This document shows, one piece after another, positions 59,389 to 64,000 of a DNA stretch of 64,000 nt (position 1 is its first letter; every line of letters starts with the position of its first letter). The translations under genes were made by a program, and so were the position numbers. Under the pieces are notes generated by a model. It searched no databases and was not told where the DNA came from. It saw only the letters and a program-made list of their open reading frames with translations. The stretch comes from Tenacibaculum mesophilum (GTDB lineage Bacteria; Bacteroidota; Bacteroidia; Flavobacteriales; Flavobacteriaceae), in the NCBI RefSeq assembly GCF_003867075.1, contig NZ_CP032544.1, positions 734,001-798,000 on the forward strand, given 5' to 3'.

Positions 59389-60453
59389 ATGAAAAAACAT
59401 AACTTTAGTGCAGGGCCTTGTATTTTACCTGAAGAAGTGCTAAAAAAAGCATCAGAAGCAGTCATTGACTTTAATAATGACAATTTATCTTTAATCGAAA
59501 TTTCACACAGAAGTCAACCCTTTGTAGATGTAATTGAAAAAGCAAGAAGCTTAGCACTAGAATTATTAGGTCTTGAAAATAAAGGCTACAAAGCATTGTT
59601 TTTACAAGGTGGAGCCAGTATGCAGTTTTTAATGGTTGCTTATAACTTACTAAATAAAAAAGCAGCTTACCTAAATACAGGGACTTGGAGTGATAAAGCA
59701 ATTAAAGAAGCTAAATTATTTGGCGAATTAGTAGAAGTAGCTTCCTCAAAAGATAAGAACTTCAGTTATATTCCCAAAACATATGAAATTCCTACAGATG
59801 TAGACTATTTTCATTGCACAAGTAATAATACCATTTATGGAACACAAATGAAGAGTTTTCCTAAGACTTCTGTTCCAATGATATGTGATATGAGTTCTGA
59901 TATTTTTTCTCGTCAACTGGATTTTTCAAAATTTGATTTAATTTATGCAGGAGCTCAAAAAAACATGGGACCCGCTGGTACTACCCTTGTTGTAATAAAA
60001 GAAGACATTTTAGGTAAAGTTGAACGTCAAATTCCTTCAATGTTAAATTACCAAGTATTTCTTGACAAAGAAAGTATGTTTAATACACCACCTGTATTTG
60101 CAGTATATACCTCTATGTTAACCTTAGAGTGGTTGAAAGACTTAGGAGGTATCGAGTTCATTGAAAAAGTGAATGAGAAAAAATCAGCTCTTTTATACAG
60201 TGAAATAGATAGAAACCCTTTATTTAAAGGAGTTGCTGCTATAGAAGACCGAAGTAATATGAATGCTACTTTTACCTTAGCTGATAAAAATTTACAAACT
60301 AAGTTTGATAAAATGTGGCAAGAAACCAATATTAATGGATTAAGCGGCCATAGAAGTGTTGGTGGTTATCGTGCAAGTATGTACAACGCTTTACCTTTAT
60401 ACAGTGTACAAGCTTTAGTAGATGTAATGCAAGAATTAGAAAGAATAAGTTAG
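59389..60453 (+). CDS. serC: Phosphoserine aminotransferase
   Basis: SerC makes 3-phosphoserine from phosphohydroxypyruvate and glutamate in serine synthesis, and also serves in pyridoxal phosphate synthesis. The 354 residues have the class V start NFSAGPCILPEEVL, EISHRSQPF (about 37-45), LFLQGGASMQF (about 71-81), and the PLP-lysine loop IYAGAQKNMGPAGTT (about 183-197). The C-terminal SGHRSVGGYRASMYNA has the phosphate-binding Arg. All key residues are intact. The serA-like gene is 43 bases downstream. Confidence 0.97.
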   Translation: MKKHNFSAGPCILPEEVLKKASEAVIDFNNDNLSLIEISHRSQPFVDVIEKARSLALELLGLENKGYKALFLQGGASMQFLMVAYNLLNKKAAYLNTGTWSDKAIKEAKLFGELVEVASSKDKNFSYIPKTYEIPTDVDYFHCTSNNTIYGTQMKSFPKTSVPMICDMSSDIFSRQLDFSKFDLIYAGAQKNMGPAGTTLVVIKEDILGKVERQIPSMLNYQVFLDKESMFNTPPVFAVYTSMLTLEWLKDLGGIEFIEKVNEKKSALLYSEIDRNPLFKGVAAIEDRSNMNATFTLADKNLQTKFDKMWQETNINGLSGHRSVGGYRASMYNALPLYSVQALVDVMQELERIS

Positions 60454-60460
60454 ATACAAC

Positions 60461-60483
60461 GTCATTTTTTACAATGACATTTT
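60461..60483 (+). terminator. Weak terminator or attenuator between serC and the serA-like gene
   Basis: GTCATT pairs with AATGAC (60461-60466 with 60473-60478) and TTTT follows after AT. The short stem may allow partial read-through. Confidence 0.45.
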
Positions 60484-60496
60484 AATATAAAGATCG

Positions 60497-61450
60497 ATGA
60501 AGATATTAGTGAATGATGGAATTTCCGCTAGCGGAATACAAGCTTTAGAAAACAAAGGTTTTGAAGTTATAAATACAAAAGTTGCACAAGAGCAGCTAGA
60601 AAATTATATAAACGATCATGCTATTGATGCTATTACAGTAGGTAATACTACACAAGTGCGACAAGAGTTAATTGATGCTTGCCCAAGCATTAAACTTATT
60701 GCTTGTTTAGGAACCGAAATGGACAACATTGATGTTGATTATGCTATTGATAATGGAGTTCATGTTGTGAATAGTGAAGATGCTTCAGCTACTTCAATTG
60801 CAGAACTAGTGTTTGCGCATTTATTTGGAATGGTTCGTTTTTTACATCAATCGAACCGTGAAATGCCTTTAGAAGGAGATATGCGCTTTAATGCCTTAAA
60901 AAAACAATACTCGCAAGGAACTGAGCTAAGAGGTAAAACATTAGGAATTATTGGTTTTGATACTGTAGGACAAGAAGTAGCTAAAACTGCACTAGCTTTA
61001 GGTATGGAAGTGATAGCAACTGATGTAGAAATAGACAATGCAACTATCACAATTCCTTTTTTCGATGGTCAATCAGTAGACTTCTTTATTGAAACGGAAA
61101 GTATAGATAACCTATTATCAAAATCAGACTTTATTACACTACATCTTCCTGCTCAAGAGGGATATGTTATAGAAACATCTTTGTTTGACAAAATGAAAAA
61201 TGGTGTAGGAATTATAAACACTTCTCATGGAGGTATTCTAAATGAAGTTGATTTAGTTAATGCTATTGATAGTGGAAAGGTTAAATATGCAGGATTAGAC
61301 GTTTTTGAAAGCCAACCAAGACCTGAAATTCAACTATTAATGAACCCTGAAATATCGATGACCCCTCATATCGGTGCTTCAACAGTTGAGGCACAAGATA
61401 GAGCTGGTATTGAACTTGCAAATAAAATCATCGAATTACTAAGCGAATAA
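60497..61450 (+). CDS. SerA-like D-2-hydroxyacid dehydrogenase with degenerate active site
   Basis: This 317-residue protein has the fold and position of the flavobacterial 3-phosphoglycerate dehydrogenase that normally stands beside serC. However, several key positions are changed: residues 48-52 read VGNTT where active copies have an RSATK-like loop with a substrate Arg; 71-79 read LGTEMDNID instead of G-VGMDNID; the NAD motif at 153-158 is GFDTVG with D155 replacing the second glycine of GxGxxG; and H244 (TSHGG) stands where the catalytic Arg (SRGG) should be. E271 and H291 are kept. The frame is intact. It is likely a pseudoenzyme or has a new substrate; if so, a second serA must exist. 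Confidence 0.85.
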   Translation: MKILVNDGISASGIQALENKGFEVINTKVAQEQLENYINDHAIDAITVGNTTQVRQELIDACPSIKLIACLGTEMDNIDVDYAIDNGVHVVNSEDASATSIAELVFAHLFGMVRFLHQSNREMPLEGDMRFNALKKQYSQGTELRGKTLGIIGFDTVGQEVAKTALALGMEVIATDVEIDNATITIPFFDGQSVDFFIETESIDNLLSKSDFITLHLPAQEGYVIETSLFDKMKNGVGIINTSHGGILNEVDLVNAIDSGKVKYAGLDVFESQPRPEIQLLMNPEISMTPHIGASTVEAQDRAGIELANKIIELLSE

Positions 61451-61453
61451 TCT

Positions 61454-62692
61454 ATGGCAATTGTAAAACCTTTTAAAGCTGTTAGAGCCACCAGAGATAA
61501 AGTTGCTTTAGTATCTTCTAAATCGTATGAAATTTATACTCCTGCGGAAATTGGAGCTAAACTCGATTTTAATCCATACACTTTTTTGCATGTAATTAAT
61601 CCTGGATATAAATACCATAAACAAGATGTAACTGGAGAACAACGCTTTAAATTGGTACACAATCGTTACTTAGAATTCAAAGAAAATGAAGTCTTTAAGC
61701 AAGATGAAACTCCTGCTTATTACATATATCAAAAAATAACTCCAAATGATAATTTCTGTGGAATAATCGCAGCAACCTCTGTAGAAGATTATCATAATGA
61801 AGTAATAAAAAAGCACGAAGACACTTTAAAAGAACGTGAGTTACTATTTGAAAACTACTTAAAAAATACAGGTTTTAATGCAGAACCAGTACTACTCACC
61901 TACCCTGACAATGATGTAATTAATGTTATTATAAAAAAATATCAGGAAGAAAGAGCCGAATACGAGTTTTCTACATCTGATAGGGATTTACATTTTTTAT
62001 GGGTAATAAACGAAGAGAAAGATGTAGAGCAAATAGCCAAAGCTTTTAAAGAAGTTAACACCCTATATATTGCTGATGGACATCATCGTTCAACATCTTC
62101 ATGTTTATTGGCACAAAATTTAGCAGAAAATAATCCAAAACATACGGGTAAAGAAGACTATAATTTTTTCATGAGTTACCTATTACCTGAGAGCCAGGTT
62201 AAAATTTATGAATTCAATAGATTTATAAGAGATTTAAACGGGTTAACTCCAGAGGAGCTTTTAATAGAATTAGATACTCATTTTAGAATTGAGAATCGTG
62301 GACAGGAATTATATAAACCTAAAGAAAAACACCATTTTAGCATGTATTTAAATGGTGAATTTTATGCTTTGTATTTACGTAAATCAGCTTATGAATTTAC
62401 TGACTGTTTAAGTGAATTAGATGCTTATATTTTATATACAACCGTATTAGAACCTATTTTAGGAATTGAGGATATTAGAAACGCTTCTAAAATTGTATAT
62501 TCTCAAGACAAATCTGACGGGTTAGAATTAAAAACAAAGGTTGACAGTGGTGAGTTTAAAGTTTCTTTTGGAATGCTACCTACCAATATTCAAGAACTAA
62601 AAACTATTGTTGATGCTGGCTTAATGATGCCACCGAAAACAACCTACATAGAACCTAAGTTAAGAAGTGCTTTAACTATTTACGAGTTTTAG
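61454..62692 (+). CDS. DUF1015 family protein
   Basis: This 412-residue protein belongs to DUF1015 (UCP033563): MAIVKPFKAVRATRDKVALV, PYTFLHVINPG, IADGHHRSTSSCLLAQ (about 204-219), and LRSALTIYEF at the end. In many genomes it sits beside serA/serC, and it has been proposed to be a kinase connected to serine metabolism (SerK-like, ADP/PPi-dependent), which would fit here, but I cannot confirm the family boundary. It starts three bases after the serA-like stop. Confidence 0.85.
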   Translation: MAIVKPFKAVRATRDKVALVSSKSYEIYTPAEIGAKLDFNPYTFLHVINPGYKYHKQDVTGEQRFKLVHNRYLEFKENEVFKQDETPAYYIYQKITPNDNFCGIIAATSVEDYHNEVIKKHEDTLKERELLFENYLKNTGFNAEPVLLTYPDNDVINVIIKKYQEERAEYEFSTSDRDLHFLWVINEEKDVEQIAKAFKEVNTLYIADGHHRSTSSCLLAQNLAENNPKHTGKEDYNFFMSYLLPESQVKIYEFNRFIRDLNGLTPEELLIELDTHFRIENRGQELYKPKEKHHFSMYLNGEFYALYLRKSAYEFTDCLSELDAYILYTTVLEPILGIEDIRNASKIVYSQDKSDGLELKTKVDSGEFKVSFGMLPTNIQELKTIVDAGLMMPPKTTYIEPKLRSALTIYEF

Positions 62693-62716
62693 TATAAAGT
62701 CTGATAAACAATTATT

Positions 62717-63385
62717 ATGATTACAGGAATTAAAGAAAATCTTCAAAAAATAAAATCAACACTACCAGAAAATGTAACGTTAGTTGCTGTTTCTAAAACC
62801 AAACCTATTGCAGATTTACAAGAAGCTTACGATGCTGGTCAGCGAATATTTGGTGAGAATAAAATACAAGAAATGGTAGCTAAGTATGATGAATTGCCTA
62901 AGGACATAAAATGGCATATGATTGGTCATTTACAACGTAATAAGGTAAAGTATATGGCTCATTTTGTTGATTTAATTCATGGTGTAGATAGTTTTAAAAC
63001 ACTGAAAGAAATAAACAAACAGGCTAAAAAACATAATAGAGTTATTAATTGTTTGTTACAAGCACGAATTGCTAAAGAAGATACTAAATTTGGGTTACCT
63101 TTTGAAGATATTGAAGCTATTTTAGCGTCAGATGAGTTAAAAGAGCTTGAAAATATAAAAATTGTTGGTTTAATGGGAATGGCTACGTTTACAGATAACC
63201 AAAAACAATTACAAGAAGAATTTTCTTCATTAGCTAATTTCTTTAATGGAAATAAAGAAAACTATCCTAATTTACAAACATTATCTATGGGAATGAGTGG
63301 AGATTATGAATTAGCCATAAAAAATGGTAGTACAATGGTACGAATAGGAAGCTCAATTTTTGGAGTTAGAAATTATATTGCTTAG
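62717..63385 (+). CDS. YggS/PROSC-type pyridoxal phosphate homeostasis protein
   Basis: This 222-residue single-domain PLP-binding protein has VAVSKTKPIADLQEAYDAG (about 24-42) with the PLP lysine in VSKTK, GENKIQEMVAKY, WHMIGHLQRNKVKY, and the C-terminal LSMGMSGDYELAIKNGSTMVRIGSSIFG (about 193-220, read as two blocks). It buffers free PLP and affects amino acid metabolism. It is 24 bases after the DUF1015 gene and probably in the same transcript. Confidence 0.95.
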   Translation: MITGIKENLQKIKSTLPENVTLVAVSKTKPIADLQEAYDAGQRIFGENKIQEMVAKYDELPKDIKWHMIGHLQRNKVKYMAHFVDLIHGVDSFKTLKEINKQAKKHNRVINCLLQARIAKEDTKFGLPFEDIEAILASDELKELENIKIVGLMGMATFTDNQKQLQEEFSSLANFFNGNKENYPNLQTLSMGMSGDYELAIKNGSTMVRIGSSIFGVRNYIA

Positions 63386-63418
63386 ATTTACATAAACTAG
63401 CTTAAAAAAGGGAGAGAT

Positions 63419-64000
63419 TTGTACGCTATTTTAGACATTGAAACTACTGGAGGGAAATATAACGAAGAAGGGATTACAGAAATTGCCATCTATAAATATG
63501 ATGGACATCAAATTGTAGATCAATTCATTAGTTTAGTTAATCCAGAAAGGGAAATTCAGGAATTTGTTGTAAAACTTACTGGTATTAATAATAAAATGCT
63601 ACGAAATGCGCCCAAGTTTTATGAAATAGCGAAAAGAATTGTTGAAATAACTCAAGATTGTTTTATTGTGGCTCATAATGCTAACTTTGATTATCGTATT
63701 CTTCGTACCGAATTTGACAGGTTAGGTTATAAATACAAACGAAATACACTATGTACAGTTAGTTTAAGCAAAAAACTAATTCCAGAGTCACCATCTCATA
63801 GTCTAGGAAAACTCTGTAAGTTTTTAGGAATTCCTATGTCTGATCGTCACAGAGCAACAGGTGACGCATTAGCTACGGTACAATTATTTAAACTATTAAT
63901 AGATAAAGATGTTGAGAAAGGTATTATTCAACAATCTATAAAGTATTTTGACAACAGACATGAAAAGTTTCATATTCAAAGAATATTAGATAGTTTACCT
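63419..64000 (+). CDS. DnaQ-type 3'-5' exonuclease domain protein (5' part, runs off the window)
   Basis: A reading frame from TTG (63419) continues beyond base 64000. A good purine-rich GGGAGAG ribosome site lies four bases before the TTG. The 194 visible residues are a DEDDh exonuclease: ExoI YAILDIETTGG (DxE, about 2-12), ExoII HNANFDYRIL, and ExoIII SDRHRATGDALAT with the catalytic His/Asp. This is the epsilon-like proofreading fold. In Bacteroidota such a domain often precedes a GIY-YIG nuclease, but the C-terminus is outside the window. Confidence 0.88.
   Translation, partial: MYAILDIETTGGKYNEEGITEIAIYKYDGHQIVDQFISLVNPEREIQEFVVKLTGINNKMLRNAPKFYEIAKRIVEITQDCFIVAHNANFDYRILRTEFDRLGYKYKRNTLCTVSLSKKLIPESPSHSLGKLCKFLGIPMSDRHRATGDALATVQLFKLLIDKDVEKGIIQQSIKYFDNRHEKFHIQRILDSLP

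Noticed and set aside
1..64000. Insertion sequences, prophage, integrative elements, rRNA operon
   Set aside because: No transposase, integrase, phage structural gene, attachment duplication next to the tRNAs, or rRNA sequence was seen on reading both strands.

Overview
The window is an AT-rich (low GC) stretch of bacterial chromosome. It very probably comes from a marine member of the Flavobacteriaceae (Bacteroidota), and Tenacibaculum or a close relative is my best guess from gene content. The evidence is: many -7 boxes of the Bacteroidota form TAnnTTTG instead of an E. coli -10 box; weak Shine-Dalgarno signals; short lipoprotein signals; a YtxJ bacillithiol-type protein; PorT, OmpP1/FadL and OmpW barrels; a split transketolase; six-S1-domain ribosomal protein S1; and the acyl-CoA reductase / serC / serA / DUF1015 cluster. 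No transposase, integrase, phage gene, rRNA or CRISPR array was seen. Two tRNA genes (Lys-UUU, Leu-GAG) lie near 12.0-12.2 kb.

Layout. 1-13.9 kb is housekeeping: a helicase running off the left edge, ytxJ, clpB, an outer-membrane set, smpB, a UbiA-like gene, maf, the C-terminal transketolase half, an FKBP lipoprotein, S4-domain Hsp15, a phosphoribosyltransferase, shikimate kinase, the tRNAs and a 500-residue lipoprotein with one haem-c motif. 14-18 kb is the most accessory-looking part: guanine deaminase, a Crp-type regulator with an azoreductase, an 11-copy 23-bp tandem array, a putative metzincin coupled to a lipoprotein, and a possible structured RNA. 18-33 kb holds an efflux pump, TruC, an Lrp regulator, a PLP enzyme with an M14 peptidase, glmM with an outer-membrane protein, rpsA, and a six-gene minus-strand operon (LEA2 lipoprotein, ribD, HAD, EamA, YigZ, FadL). 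33-36 kb has prmC and a divergent locus of an Aer-type PAS protein facing two roadblock/LC7 proteins and a small basic protein. 36-44 kb has an ATP-grasp pair, an RNA-like leader upstream of fdhD, a SPOR-domain protein with a three-fold repeated outer-membrane protein, and nhaA. 44-64 kb is housekeeping again: recG, RsmB-type methyltransferase, DEAD helicase / TRIC channel / MaoC operon, MATE pump, ychF, a TonB receptor, ferredoxin, and acyl-CoA reductase / serC / serA-like / DUF1015 / YggS / exonuclease.

Points most worth a second look: (1) the PAS + double roadblock locus, which has no GTPase and looks like an undescribed redox-linked signalling module; (2) the three-hairpin leader upstream of fdhD, whose first loop can pair either with loop 2 or with the terminator arm; (3) the SerA-like protein beside serC, which has lost the NAD-motif glycine, the catalytic Arg and the substrate Arg; (4) the 23-bp array with two degenerate founder units in phase; (5) the UbiA-like protein that lacks its first Asp-rich motif. 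All function calls come from reading motifs by eye; no database search was run. Several start codons were moved from the longest reading frame, and the reasons are given per gene.
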